Below are positions 1 through 14,220 of a stretch of DNA of 64,000 bases, in pieces. The position numbers were made by a program, and so were the translations under genes. Source of the DNA: Druceiella hillmani (lineage: Eukaryota; Arthropoda; Insecta; Lepidoptera; Hepialidae); contig JAYKKI010000064.1 of NCBI GenBank assembly GCA_039881145.1, positions 992,001-1,056,000 on the forward strand, given 5' to 3'. The number at the start of each line of letters is the position of its first letter. Position 1 is the first letter of the stretch. The notes under the pieces are model-generated. The model saw nothing but the letters and a program-made list of their open reading frames with translations, had not been told where the DNA came from and ran no database searches.

Positions 1-357
1 ATGATCATGTAAGACTAAATCTATTATAAAAACACATTATGTTTGTCAAACTGAGGCTGGATACTTCCAAACATTTTTATTCCCTGAGAGGTATATAACA
101 GGAAATAAAATCAGCATAAAGCCATAAAATTTATTGATATATTTAGTTATGTATATTTACTTGCACAATTATAAATATCTACATTTATAAAAGAATATTT
201 TAAAATATATTTGTAAGTACATGTCATAAGTTTATTTAACTTTTGGAAACATTGCCGCTATGTAACTCCCACTTTCACCCTATAAATACTTAAATATTAA
301 ATATATTATCTTAACTAAATTTCCATATTATAAGCTTACCCTATTCTATACTTTCAG

Positions 358-539
358 AATCTAATATCTGACATCACATGCAGCTTATTACAAATATGAT
401 AGAAGCAGGCAAACTGAGTTAGTTTACAATTTACCACTCATTCAAACTGCGAGCTTCATCGCTGCTCTGCTATCTAGGATTGCTCATCTGTTACTCTGTC
501 ATGTTTGATTCAATTATGAATGTCGGTGATCTGTTTTAA
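358..539 (+). pseudogene. Gustatory receptor terminal exon relic (subfamily B, copy B0)
   Basis: This 182-nt stretch follows a ctttcag acceptor and matches in length and sequence the last exons of B1 and B2 (HHM.LI..MIE.G.L, then F.LRAS.LL, then YSV). It would code the intracellular loop and TM7 of a Gr. It is broken. A TGA replaces the CGA (Arg) before the HHM motif, a TAG follows GKLS, and small compensating indels have destroyed the SYSVVLIQF signature, leaving YSVMFDSIM. It ends with GDLF and TAA, like the intact GDLS stop. Exons 1-3, if they survive, would lie before the window start. The relic sits about 2.5 kb upstream of A1 on the same strand. I am confident of the identity and of the decay. 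Confidence 0.85.
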
Positions 540-2458
<1,919 letters not shown>

Positions 2459-2594
2459 CTATTCATCTTCTTCTTTATCATCTTCCTCATCATGTGGTGG
2501 AATTGGCGGAATTACACTTTCAATAATTTTACTCTCATTCAGGTTCCTAATAGGGACCTGAGGTATATTTACTTCAGTGTTATCTCGTATAATA
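2459..2594 (-). CDS. Possible 3'-terminal exon of an unidentified gene, acidic C-tail
   Basis: On the minus strand a good acceptor (tatttcag) precedes 136 nt that stay open in one frame and end in TAG. The deduced tail includes NIPQVPIRNLNESK, then PPIPPH, then a run of Asp/Glu/Lys (DEEDDKEEDE) before the stop. An AATAAA on the minus strand lies about 45 bp beyond the stop. I do not recognise the protein. The segment lies upstream of A1 and points away from it. Degraded versions lie at the same relative place upstream of A2 (34677-34710, +) and A3 (near 54860), so it was carried in the duplicated unit. No upstream exons were found. It could be a real terminal exon, a relic, or a chance frame. 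Confidence 0.3.
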
Positions 2595-2770
2595 CTGAAA
2601 TAAATATGCAAATAGGTAGAACACCTAAATATATAAACCAGTAGGTAAATCTTTAGCTGCCATTAATTCTCATTTATAATGATGCAATATACTAGCTTGA
2701 TTTTCAAATCAAATATTCCAATTTAATCAGATAAAAACATAATGGAAATTTAGAGCTTTGCATTACTCAT

Positions 2771-2942
2771 AAATTACAAGGCCATTGCTTTTACACGTGA
2801 CCTAGAACGACAATAAAAATACTTTCGGACTAGACAGGTAAATACAATAATCAATAATTAGGATAATGTAGGAACTCAAATTGTCTTGTTTATTTTAACA
2901 AAGTAGACCGAGGCATTTCATTTACCTAAATAGGTTACATCA
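2771..2942 (+). promoter_or_regulatory. Conserved upstream block of the subfamily A receptors (A1 copy)
   Basis: This stretch is closely matched upstream of A2 and in part upstream of A3. Shared strings are GGCCATTGCTTTTACA, ATGACCTAGAAC-like, GACAGGTAAATA, TTGTCTTGTTTA, AAAGTAGAC and AAATAGGTTAC. It ends about 60 bp before the ATG. The A3 copy carries TATAAATA where A1 has CTAAATA. It probably contains the core promoter, but conservation could also just reflect recent duplication. Confidence 0.4.
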
Positions 2943-3003
2943 TAGAAGAGGAGCTTCATTTTCTGTTTGTATCAAGTAGAAGAAACATTTAATTTAGTGG
3001 AAA

Positions 3004-6000
3004 ATGTCGTGTTATTCTTTAAAGGAATCAATTCACTTTTTTCTTGAGTTACAGTCAATTCTAGGTGTCAACCGATTACCCCATATATTAGATGTTCAAA
3101 CCACAATAATTAAAATTATCTTGAAGAAACTTTACAGTCTGATATTAATTTTTCTTATCATTTTGGGAACCGTTTCAGGCATAGGGTCATACCATTTTTC
3201 TATGTACGCTGAAAAAAATATAACAGAGTGGCTTTACGAGATATCTACCATCATTAATTTAATATTTGTTTTATCTATTGATGTATTTTGGCAAAAAAAA
3301 TTATTTGCTAATTGTTTACATCAATTTGATGACATTTCTGTTTATTACAGTAATTTGTTTAGAACAAAATGCTTTAAGAGATTAAAAACCATGATGCTAT
3401 GGGGGATATTTATTATATTTGCCAGCCACTTAACAAGTTTTGTACTTGCAAGTTTAGGAGATCTGAGTTTTTTCCTCATAATCATATATTTTGGTGAAGT
3501 TATTAACAGATTGGATTTGCTTTTAATGTGTCTATTTACAATTACCATTATTGAAATGATAAAAGCAGTAAACAAATACTTGGAACGTATGAATCAAGAA
3601 ATATTCCGTAATAATACAATTCGTTTAGTATTGCCCAGAGCGGCAATATGCAGTGAATTAAATGAGAATAACCACTTTGATGTTTCAAGAAATACTATAT
3701 ACATATCAGTTTTGGCAAACATATTGAATATAGTAAATAAAATATGCAGTACACTCAACAGAATGTTCAGTTTACAGGTATACTGCAATACATTGAAATA
3801 AATCAGAATTGAAGTATAACTTATTTTTCTTTTAATTTAGCCACTTAATTTCTATTTCAGGTACTTCGACTTATACTTTCTACATTCCTTTCGTCTGTTC
3901 ACTGTATTAAACTGGTGTTGAACTGTTATATACACAATGTAAGTAATATAGGTATAGTTGTAATTCAGATTCTCCCTATGACATTAACACTATTAGTGCC
4001 CTTCTTTAAGTGAATTTCCCTTATAATTGTATATTTGATTAAAGATTACCAATTGAAATCAACACAACGAAATAAAATGAACAATATGTACAAAGTATCG
4101 CTACAAATCAAATAACATTTTAGCAGCAACGGTCACCAGCAATGACTAACTTTATTGTATGGCTGACAATTAGTGTTGCTGTATTATCAGTTGTCTGTAT
4201 CTTCAGTGAGATGTTGGTTCTTGAATTTCGTAAACTGAAAATAATCATCACAAAATTAAGGCTTTCATCCCACTTATGTAAGTATTTACTTATTAGAAAT
4301 TCATTTTATATTGTGCTAAAAACATCAGTCATATGCAAGTGGTATATAATAACGAACCTAATTTCTTTCCTTATTTTTAGCAATTTTATCAAAAATATAA
4401 AGGTGAAAATGTGTGTTTGTTTATCTTCATTTATTTATTGTTAATCAGTCAATTAAACTGTTTGAGTTCATATTTTGCACAGTAGTGGTTTTTCACCTTT
4501 CAATATCAGTTAGTCTTATGAACCATGTGATCGGTGATTGTGACGTTCCATGAAACAATTTTTTTGATCGCATCTCTTCCAATAATAATAAGATATGACA
4601 ATACAAAAAGAAAAACTTCTAGCATGGTTTGGTATGATTTGAAATAGATCGCTCATCGTATAATCTGTGACTAGATATATAAATAATCTAACAGCAGATA
4701 ATCTACTTATAGTCAATCAGGTATAGTCTAGTTGCAGCTAAACATATTCTGATTAAAACAATATTAATTTTTTTAAATTCATGTAAAAAATAAACCTGGA
4801 ATTCTTCAACAATTGACTGTGTAAACAGAATAGCAAGTGCAGCAAAGCACTGTCCGTGTTTGCGTAGATCTCAAAACTAAAAAAGAATGAAGTAATTGTA
4901 AGTTGCACTCTCTTAATAATAAGCAAAGCAATTTAACTGTTCTGTGATACATTTCTGATGGCTTAATTGATGCTGATTATGAACAAATCAGCCAGTACAG
5001 GTGAAACTAATATGTGATCTACAAAATATCAGTCTAATTTATCAGAGTATCCGTCCAATTCATTATTACAGATTTTATTATGAATTAAAATTGAATTTTT
5101 ATCCTGTGATAATCTTTTTATCTCGAAAGTTGCCCTCATCGGAATAAACATATCTAAAATCTTAGCTCGAGTAACATGTTCAATTAAAAAATATTCTCGA
5201 TCAGGAGATATTTATTCCATGCCATAGCTAGAACTTTAGACTTATTTGCTATAACAGTCTAGACTATTTGTGTTATCTATTATAAACTTGCGCAACTTGA
5301 GTGATCATAATTTTATTTGAAATTGCTTAATGAATTTCTATTCTTTAGAAAAGAGCATTTAAAATTTTGATATGTATTTTGGTCATCTTCTCAAAAAAAG
5401 TTGAATTAAAATTTTTTTTGTAGTTTTAAAGTGATGGTTAAACAAACTACACTTATTTTGATTGCTTAAGAGAATCACTATTTCAGTTATAAAATTAAAT
5501 TTACAATGAACGAGCAAATAAAATGATTCTGAATCAAGTTAATTGCAGCATCAAATTAAGAGAATAAAATGTTCACTTCAAAAATGTGTAGTTTACTGTG
5601 TATAAAATAAAGCTACAATGTAATATGCTACAAGAGAGAGCAGCTGCCACGTTTGCCTAGCTGCTCTTCAATAACATTTGATACCTTTCTTATTAAAACA
5701 ATTCTTGTGAAAATTGTTCCCTTCTAGCAATTATACTTGTTTATTTCTCCAGCAAGATTGGTTTTGAAACCGCAGTTATTTTCTAAGTGTTAAAATATTG
5801 TCTATTCTATTCATAAATGCTTATTAAACTTTGACCAACAAAATAAAAAAACCTTCGTCCAATTTATTTTTTGCATATTAACTAACAGGTACATGAGACT
5901 CCTGTTAAAAGAGAAGTGATTTATCTTGTTCCCTCTCCAAGTTGAGTTCTTTGTACACCTTTGACCTGAGTACGCTTGAAGGATTTCGATTTGTTAATTA

Positions 6001-6924
6001 ATTAAATAGATTTAAAGTAAGAAAATTAGACTTATTTAAAAAACAACAGTTTTCACTCGATAGAGAAGAAATAAATGAAACATATTATTTTGTTTAAATA
6101 AAAATTAGTAAATATATTTGTTATTGTGTCAGAATGATTGCTGTTTATTTTTACTCTAAGCAAATTCATTAAACTAGTTATAATGGTTATTAGAGTTAAT
6201 TAATTAAAATCTCCTTGCGCTTTTAGGAATTTATAAAAGAGAAAATGTTACAAATATAATTACAAATAACAAGTGACGTTTGACATTTTTTTTGACAATT
6301 GTACAGCTGTAATTTGCTTACATGGTCAAGATAAAAACATTTTCCATATACATTTTTCAATTGTCAATTTTAGAAACTACTATATGAATTAAATATTTAC
6401 TTTAGATAAGTTGAAAGTTAATAGACCATTAAAACTATGTATTATTTGAGTATATCTGCTGTAGTTTAGCAAGTTATGGATGTACAATGGCTGAATTGGA
6501 GGGAAATTTGAATTGATTTCAATCTTATGCTTATCGCTCACCCATTTAAATTGAAAAACTAAGCTGTTTAACAATAAAGCTTTTACTGTTCACTTATGTG
6601 TATGTTCACTTGTAAATTTATATATCGATATGGACATTTTGGATATTTTTTAATTGTACGTAAATTATTTGTATTTTGTACTCAATGTAAATAACTATCC
6701 ATCTCAATTTTCTGTATGATTAACATATTCCTGTTATTTAAGGTCATTCAATTGATAAAGAATTGGCAACGCTTGAAGAGATCTTACATAGGAGAAACAA
6801 TGGAACTTTTTCCGTGCGCCGTCTCTTCGACTTAAGAATATCGTTGCTGCCTAGTTTTTTTAATCTCGTTGTTTCATATATTATTGTAGTTGTTCAGTTA
6901 ATGGGCTTGCGTTCATTTGAATGA
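3004..6924 (+). CDS. Gustatory receptor, subfamily A copy 1 (A1), intact, 4 exons
   Basis: Deduced exons are 3004-3777, 3861-3938, 4124-4277 and 6743-6924, with phases 0, 0 and 1. All donors are GT and all acceptors AG, and together they give 395 residues. The product is a seven-pass chemoreceptor of the insect Gr family, expected to form a ligand-gated cation channel in sensory neuron dendrites. TM1 is about residues 41-63, TM2 76-96, TM3 130-152 and TM4 153-182. TM5 lies in exon 2, TM6 in exon 3 (WLTISVAVLSVVCIFSEM), and TM7 in exon 4 ends in SYIIVVVQL, a variant of the TYhhhhhQF signature. The start MSCYSLKES is shared with A2 and A3. The frame running past the exon 1 donor to 3801 is intron. 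Intron 3 is about 2.5 kb. The ligand is unknown. An odorant receptor is less likely because of the last-exon motif. Confidence 0.88.
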
Positions 6925-9424
6925 ATTTATGTAATTATTAATGACATTACAAATTTCACTTCATGTTAATTTAACTTCATTCCACTTCGTAATATGTTAA
7001 TTTCTTTCCATAACAAACAATTTTTGGTAAAAATTAGTTTCACTTACTCATTAAATTTACAATAATTTCTCTCTTATTTCATTTTCTCAATCATATCACT
7101 GGTAATTTAATTGATATATATTTAAGTTATATTACATTTAATTTATAAATATTTTGTTTTGTCAATATTTTGGTGGATGATATTTCAAACTACTTTGATG
7201 CAATATTATATTCTTTAATTGTTATAACGTTATGTAAACTCAAACTTCACTTAATAGAGATGTGCAAAGTTGAAGTGTCTGTGTTGTGTTCCATTATTTT
7301 TATATTAGTCTATTTTCTAAATTTTTCCTTCACTGTAATTTTAATAATAGTTATTTTGTAGATTGTAAATATGAAATTAATTCTATGTTATGATCGTATT
7401 TAGCCTTAGCAGTAGGTGATAATAAAAAAGGCAACAGTTTCTTGTAGAAGTTTTGTCGAAGTGACTTTATCATTTTTACATATGTAATAGCAAATGTTTA
7501 TAAATTAATTTTTGGCTTTTGTACTATATTGATGTATTCTTACAATTTTCCAAACTTGGGTGTCACACTAAAATAATATGCTTGATTGTGAATAATTGGC
7601 TAGATTCATTACATTCCAAATGTTTTAGAGATGTAATAGACAAATACACTAATAAAGTCTTCCTTCTTTTGTGAAATACAGAAACTTAAAAATATACAGG
7701 CACAAGAATGTAAGTTGTAGCAAAATGAATTACATTCAACTTAAACGAACATTCTATTTCAAATGTAGTAAACAGCTTTTACAAATTGACTTCTTAATTA
7801 TGTGAGCTGCTTCAATAGAAGAATTGTATTTTTAATGACAATAGTGAATATTTAATGAATTTCAGTGAGAGATTAATTAAATTATTTAATACTGTGTTGA
7901 TACGAATGAAAAAAAAATAATGACAAAGTTTTGAGCATTTAACTTTAAATGATGGATATATAACCTATAAATTGATACCCTGCATTTGTATTTTTAAAAT
8001 TTTAGTATTCCTTTTTAATCATTAAATACATTTTAGTTCCAAATTGGATACTATTTTTATCGCATTACTATATCCGATATCTAACTAAAGGATTTTGAGT
8101 TTTCAAATTGCTCATCAGTTTTTTTACTAACTTTACAAGAACAAATTTATATGATTTCTTTCATCAAGTCATTTCCATATATGTCTACTAATTATTTGGA
8201 ATCACTTATGCTTGCTCTCCTATTACAATGTATCTAAGCTATTCTAAATATGTTTAAGATTACCTTGTAAAGCGTACTTACTAATCTTTTATGTAACCAT
8301 GATGTTTGATTAAATATTTAATTTCATGTGTTCAAAATTGCATAAAGTCTGTGGAAACTTAAAATTTGTATCATTGTTTTTGTGTAATCAAGTTTCTCTT
8401 TCAAATAAATTTATTTACAGTCAAAAATAAATGTATTTTGCATTAGAATATGTCACATGGGATTTAAATGCATTACTATGTTCATAGCTCTATATTTAGT
8501 AACAATATAACTCTAGAAACTAGCTTAATACCTATTTACTAAGAAATTGAAAGAAAGAATAAAATATCTCTAGACGCAGTTATAATAGTTTTAATAATAT
8601 ATTGTACGCTACAATTTGTTATTATTCCAATTATTTATTTAAACTAAGCATATTTACTAGGTCTTTATCTAGCTATCATTTTATTTTGAAGACTATAAAA
8701 TAAAAAAGTTCTGTGAAAGTATGAATAGATTGTCATTCAATTAAAATATTCACCCATGTTTTCAATGTCCTTATACTGATGTTATAAAGGCTACCTAATG
8801 AAAATTCACAAATTTTTCAAAGAATAGGTCATTTTAATTTCTACTGATTTCACTGTTTGTCTATTTATTATAATGTTTTAATGTGATACATCTGTAATGA
8901 ATTAACATTTATGCAAGTCTGATTGTGTTCAATTCTTGGTTTTGATTCTTTATTCAGTTAGTTGCCTCCTTTATCACGAAGCTTGGTTACCGTGTGTCTA
9001 CTTTTACATATATTTATGTTAAATATATACGTACGTATACTCACTTTCCACATATCAAAAGTATCAAAAATAATATGAAAATATTTTATATAAAGATAAT
9101 AATAAATACAGTATGAAATTTTAATTTACATTGTTTCTTCAATTTGAAGAGATTCTGATTTAGGACCTAAGTGACATATTTATCTTCAGGTACTTTCGAA
9201 ACCTTCTTAATTTTATTTTGATTATGTTTGTTGCTTCTTAACCAGGTCTTCGTTTTCTCATCTCAAGTCCGTGATTGGCTTTCGTTTCATCCATTAGACA
9301 GTAATAGGGAATACTGCGGAGACTAGATAATCTGTCTTACTATGTCCATGCCAACAGTAAGTAGTATAGTCCACCTGATTGTTATATAACTACTCAAAAT
9401 AGTTTAAATATTATTTAGAAATAT
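6925..9424. other. 3' flank of A1 and spacer, no gene recognised
   Basis: Downstream of A1 the sequence stays similar to the 3' flank of A3 to about 7870 (shared strings include TGGTGGATGATATTT and CAATAGTGAATATTTAAT), which marks the right side of a segmental duplication. From there to the LINE I see only AT-rich spacer. Confidence 0.6.
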
Positions 9425-9497
9425 ATGAAAAACATATCTATGTACATATACATATTTACATGTGTATATATGCATATATATACATATAAATTGTGAA

Positions 9498-9870
9498 GTG
9501 GAGCAGCATGAACGCTACTATAATATTGAAATCTTCGGTATCCCCGAACAATCAGACGAAGACTTCGGTGAGCTGGCGCTAGGCATTGCGCGCACAGCGC
9601 CAGTTGCACTGCCGCTGCACGATATCAAGTCGGCGCGTCGAGTGGGAGCACCTCAAGAGGATCGTCCGTGCCCTGTACTGCTGCGACCGAGCTCACAATC
9701 AATGTGCGATAGCTTGCGTCGGGGAGTGAACATCATTAAGCTCGGATTCCCTGCACCGTTTCATCAATTGTTCCTCGTAGAACACCTCTCTCCTTTCTAC
9801 AAGAACCTCCTGCGTTGAGCTAAGGAGAAAGCCCGACAAATTGTATCTTTTATTGTGCATATATAAGTAT
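9498..9870 (+). pseudogene. LINE ORF1 fragment
   Basis: The open part runs to 9818 and stops at a TGA that falls inside the family's conserved end, because AKEKARQIVSF continues in the same frame after it. The motif order fits the L1/CR1-type ORF1 RNA-binding region: the NIEI.GIPE block, a basic ARRVGAP segment, a GF...L.L.. segment, then the N.LLR.AKEKAR end. GC content is far above the neighbouring DNA. The N-terminus merges into TA-rich repeat, so the original start is gone. The product would bind the element's RNA. It is not functional here. Confidence 0.75.
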
Positions 9871-10060
9871 GCATATATGTATATATTTATTTAAACCAAT
9901 ATGTTTAGTTGGGTTTTACATACACTTGTTGGTAGGGAGGTATTCATCATATAAATGTGTATGTGTATATATATAATATATATATATGTGTGTGTGTATT
10001 TATATGTATATGTGTGTGTATATGTATATGTATGTATATATATTTGTATCCTATATATCT
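9855..10060. repeat. TATG/TA-rich simple repeats inside the LINE
   Basis: Imperfect tracts of TATATG, TGTGTG and TATA separate the ORF1 and ORF2 remnants. Confidence 0.85.
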
Positions 10061-10201
10061 TATATTACCTTTTTCTCTCTAAAATGTTGCTTTTTAAATT
10101 GGAATACTTCAGAAAAATGTACCCTATCAATTATGAAGGATTCACCACTCATTTTATAATTCTGTGGTGGTATTAATTAGGCTTACACATCTCTTAGACC
10201 A

Positions 10202-10895
10202 ATGGCTACAGTAGTCTCTTTTAGAAAAAGTTGTCTTAGCCTGAGTCATTTAAATGCTCAGTCTTTATGGACGGATCACGATGAGTTATACACAGTGATA
10301 ATAGAGCATGATGTAGACATACTGGCTATAAATGAAACGTGGATGGCATGTGGTCAGAACATGTGCACCCTCGTCGTGCTCGGCTCTGGTTTGGAGATGG
10401 AACACGTCAGTGTGATTGTGGATACTGAATACCGACCGCCAACTATGTCTCTAGATTTAGCGCTCGATTGCCTGAGCGAGGCGATGACCAGCCTTAACAG
10501 CACTGCTGAATACTTTTTCTTCACTGGTGACCTCAATACAGATTTACTGAAACAGGCCGATTCAAGCACCTCCAAGACAAGAATGTTTGGTTTCAAACAA
10601 TTCATGACTGAAGCGACCAGGGTAACTGAACACTCAGAAACTTCAATTGATTTATTTTGTTGCAGTCCGTGTGATATTAATATCATGTGAATATACTGAT
10701 TCATCATAATTAAGATTGAAGTGACCATGCTCTCTTGGTCGGTATATTCAATATCATAAAACCTCCAATACCTGATCGCAAAGTCTGTTCGTGTTGTCTT
10801 AATAAAATAGATATGGAGTTGTTTGTTTCAGCGGAATCAAAATTTCGGTGGGACAATGTTGCAGTGGGCAACAATATCGACAAAATTTTTAATAA
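10202..10895 (+). pseudogene. LINE ORF2 endonuclease fragment
   Basis: The first 162 codons are open and show the endonuclease/exonuclease/phosphatase fold of LINE ORF2. LSHLNAQSL is the N-terminal Asn motif, DILAINETW carries the catalytic Glu, and TGDLNTDLL matches the GDFN metal-binding motif. The region between NETW and the GDLN motif is about 50 residues shorter than usual, which indicates an internal deletion. After the TGA at 10688 the same frame continues with SDHALLVG, the terminal Asp-His motif, and then a W..V...NNIDKIF segment. No reverse transcriptase is present, so the element is dead. Confidence 0.8.
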
Positions 10896-13800
10896 TTTTA
10901 ATTAATAAAAGACTAATTAATAATATTAATTAATAAGAACAGGTATTGTAGAAGAAAGTGTGGCTATTTTCGGAATGGTTAATATTAAATTTATAAATGA
11001 TTTATTAGTTTTTTATAAAATGGAAGTTTGCATCAAATTATATATAAAAAGAAGAGAGATTAAGGACAACAAAGTGTAAGTAAATGTAAATGTGCATATG
11101 TAATTATGAGTTCTTTTTATCTTATTTGCAATTCTGCTTGAGTATGATACGCAGAGAACCATTTAGTTGGTGTTGAAATAGTGTGTCTCAAGAATAGGAT
11201 GACATAAAAAAATTATTGATTATAACCATTTTAACTTGGATCCAGAAGCCTATAGGATCTGACCGGCTATACCAATTTAATGACACTATATTGAATGATG
11301 TCATTTATACACTTCTTGTTAAAAACTTTGAAACATGTAAGTTTTTACTTAATTACTAAAAAAGTTAGAATAAATACAGGTATTAAATATACCTTCATTT
11401 CATTGTTTCCCGAAGTAAATAATTGGAGTAGCACTGGATTCTGAACACAGTTGTGCAATGTTTGAATTTTGATATGAATCCTTCATTTTTTCAAAGAAAA
11501 TTAATTCAAAAATTCTTTAGTTTCTATTCAGAGAGAAGGTGTTGTATAACAACATTGGATGCATGCAAGTCTCGCTGGCATATAGACATAGCACTGTGTT
11601 TGTATACCGCCGTAACTCTACGTATTATAAACTCAATTATTTTGATTGGATGATGATTTGATAAAAATACTCCTTCCCCGTGAGTTTTGTTTTAATTTTA
11701 CATTAAACTGTTCCACATGTGTAATTAAAAAAAGACATAGTGAAATTTCTCTTTATGTTACTGGGTATATTTTATATTTTCCCTCTTTGTACTGATGAAA
11801 AATAAAACTTTTTCCAGGTTGCTACAAGGTTTTACGGTTTGACAAAAAATGATATTCAAAATGTACTTTTGGAAACTTAGTATAGGACCATAATGGTTTC
11901 TTTGTTTTATCATCTTTGGTATAAAACCTTAGAAATGTATTCACAAACACTATAAATTAAATGATTTGTGGAGGGTATAAATATCTACAATACGAAAAAT
12001 AGGATTATTCTCTAAATAATATAATAATTTATAGTTGAATATCTTTCCCCATCAATAACATTACAGAATTTTGAATCATTATTTTCCATAAGTTTATTAT
12101 TTTGGCCATTACGGATGTACGTGTCTTAAAATATTTAATTAATTCAAGGTAATATTTTGTTACCAGTGAGGAATAAAAATAAATACTTCAAAATTTTCTT
12201 CACATAAATGACAATTTAAAACATTACATTAACACTTCATTATATTACCGATACCATTAAAACTTGATAAAGTTGTACCAGTTATATAGAGAAATAACTT
12301 AAGGTCCTGGAAGTAAAAAACTGCTATTTTGGTAGCAATGGTAACCCAGATGACTTATTATCACAGTAAGGCATTATTTTGTGCTGTGATGCATTTAATC
12401 CATTGGGATGTTATTAGATTTGAGACTGCTTCCTTCCCAATAATTTTTAAAAAAGTCAGCATTTAGATGTATTCTGTAACTCAGAGTGGTCCTCCAAGTC
12501 GTATAGTGTGTCTTTTTGTATTTTATGCCTTTCTCTGATACCTTATTATGAAGACTAGGCTTAATCCTGGACACTAACTTGGCTGCTTTTTAATTCAACC
12601 CAAAAATGTTTATTTAATTTTTAGTGAAGGTTCTTAAATAAAAATATATGTAATTAACCAATCATGCATTTATTGCAAGCAAAGTTTAAATCCAGTTACA
12701 GATTATAGATAGTGATCATATTTTTTGAATGCATATTTTGTTGAAGATAATCTGTTCCTCAGGAGTTACATAGTGAAAATTGCTCATCTTGATGAATGAG
12801 GTGATATTGTATAATTAATTGTTATAAGGGTTATTGACGAAGAGTATTCCACAATAGTTCTCAACCAGTCCTGACAAAGTGGATTTTGCAAATTTGATAA
12901 ATTCATTATAAGGTATAATAATTTGTTTATCATTTGATCATTAATAATTGTAAACAAACCTGTCCTCAATATTTTACACAAATTACCAAATGATACAGGC
13001 ATTTAGAAATTAACGTAGACCATCAATATTAATGCACGTAGAGAATGTCACTTATAGTAGTGCTGGAAATAATTGTTATCAATCAGTGTGTTTGATGGGT
13101 GTCAATAAATGAAATTTGTACTTTATTTTTTGGATTTCTTTTTTATAACTCAAATAATTCAATGCACTTCTTATAATTAACACAACCTAACTGACCATTA
13201 AAATAAAATGAATTATTATGCTTGTTACGAATCCACAATAGTTTGCACATACATATATTTAATGTACAGATTAAAGAAAACACTTTTTAAGTAGTTACAA
13301 TAAATGTTAAATGCAAATGTGTCATCTGCAATTGCGGTACTTAAAAGTGATGCTTACTTGAGTACTCTCATATACTTCTGTTGCGTTTAATTAAACATTC
13401 ACCAGGAGTTTTTTGGAGGAATCACATGCTCAGCAAGCATTTGAGGCCAGTCTGGTGAATTGCAAATGTGCTGTTTCTATGTTTTTTTTATAATTTACCA
13501 TAATGTGAAAGTGCCTTTATAATTTATCAAAGCAATTTTTACGAGTCACACCAAGTTTACTGTTTGTAGTGGTGCATTTTATACTTTATGACTGAAGCTT
13601 AAATTACAGTATAGAAAACTGTGGTTACTGTATACATTTGAGGTGTTGATTAAAATTATTGACTTACTTACTGTTGCTAATAGTCAATTAATACAAACTG
13701 AATAATTACAGAAACATAACTGACCTTAATCTGTTTAACAAATGTGTTTTTTGGGCAAATTTGAGAACCTGTCTTATATTTATCAAAGATAAAATTTAGG

Positions 13801-14220
13801 CATACCTTTTAAAGTATGTCTCATATTTTGTTTAACATCATATCTGTTTCCAAATTAGATTTTGTACCGATTATGGTTATTGTGGATATTGCAATCCTTA
13901 TCAAAAATTTATTTAGGCAAACTTAATGATTTATTCTCCTAATTGAATTTATACTATTCGACAACACATTATGTAAAGAAAAAGCCAACAATAATATATT
14001 ATAATTATTTTATATTACATAATTTATGGAAACCAAATGATTTGGTTTACATTTTATAATAAACAAGCTGAAATGCAAATGACAAACAATAAAAATATGC
14101 ATACTTATAACATTTAAAGTAAGCACATACTATTAGAAAACAAGTAAACAGCACTATACAATTTCTGGCCAAATATTAAAATGTGTAAAATTTATAACAA
14201 ATTTAATTATAATATTTAAG
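10896..14220. other. Intergenic, no gene recognised
   Basis: AT-rich spacer between the LINE and the convergent end of B1. I see short open frames without family resemblance and no splice-supported exon. Confidence 0.5.

Larger units (their letters stand above)
9490..10895 (+). mobile_element. Degraded LINE (non-LTR retrotransposon), ORF1 and endonuclease parts
   Basis: Two coding remnants lie in LINE order on one strand. The first is an ORF1-like segment (NIEIFGIPE near the start, LLR-stop-AKEKARQI at the end). The second is an ORF2 apurinic-type endonuclease with LSHLNAQSL, NETWM, FFTGDLNTD and SDHALL. They are separated by about 350 bp rich in TATG repeats. The middle of the endonuclease is missing, stops interrupt both parts, and no reverse transcriptase follows. 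The base composition (GC-rich in ORF1) contrasts with the surroundings. It is probably of the CR1/Jockey group. No target-site duplication or poly-A tail was identified. Confidence 0.85.

Noticed and set aside
3004..3777. Alternative call of odorant receptor for the seven-pass proteins
   Set aside because: The terminal exons carry the Gr TYhhhhhQF-type motif (SYIIVVVQL, TYIIVIVQL, SYSVVLIQF).
3778..3801. In-frame extension of A1 exon 1 past the donor (VYCNTLK then stop); the same in A2, A3, B1 and B2
   Set aside because: All copies have a GT donor at the same place and a matching downstream exon, so this is intron, not a C-terminus.
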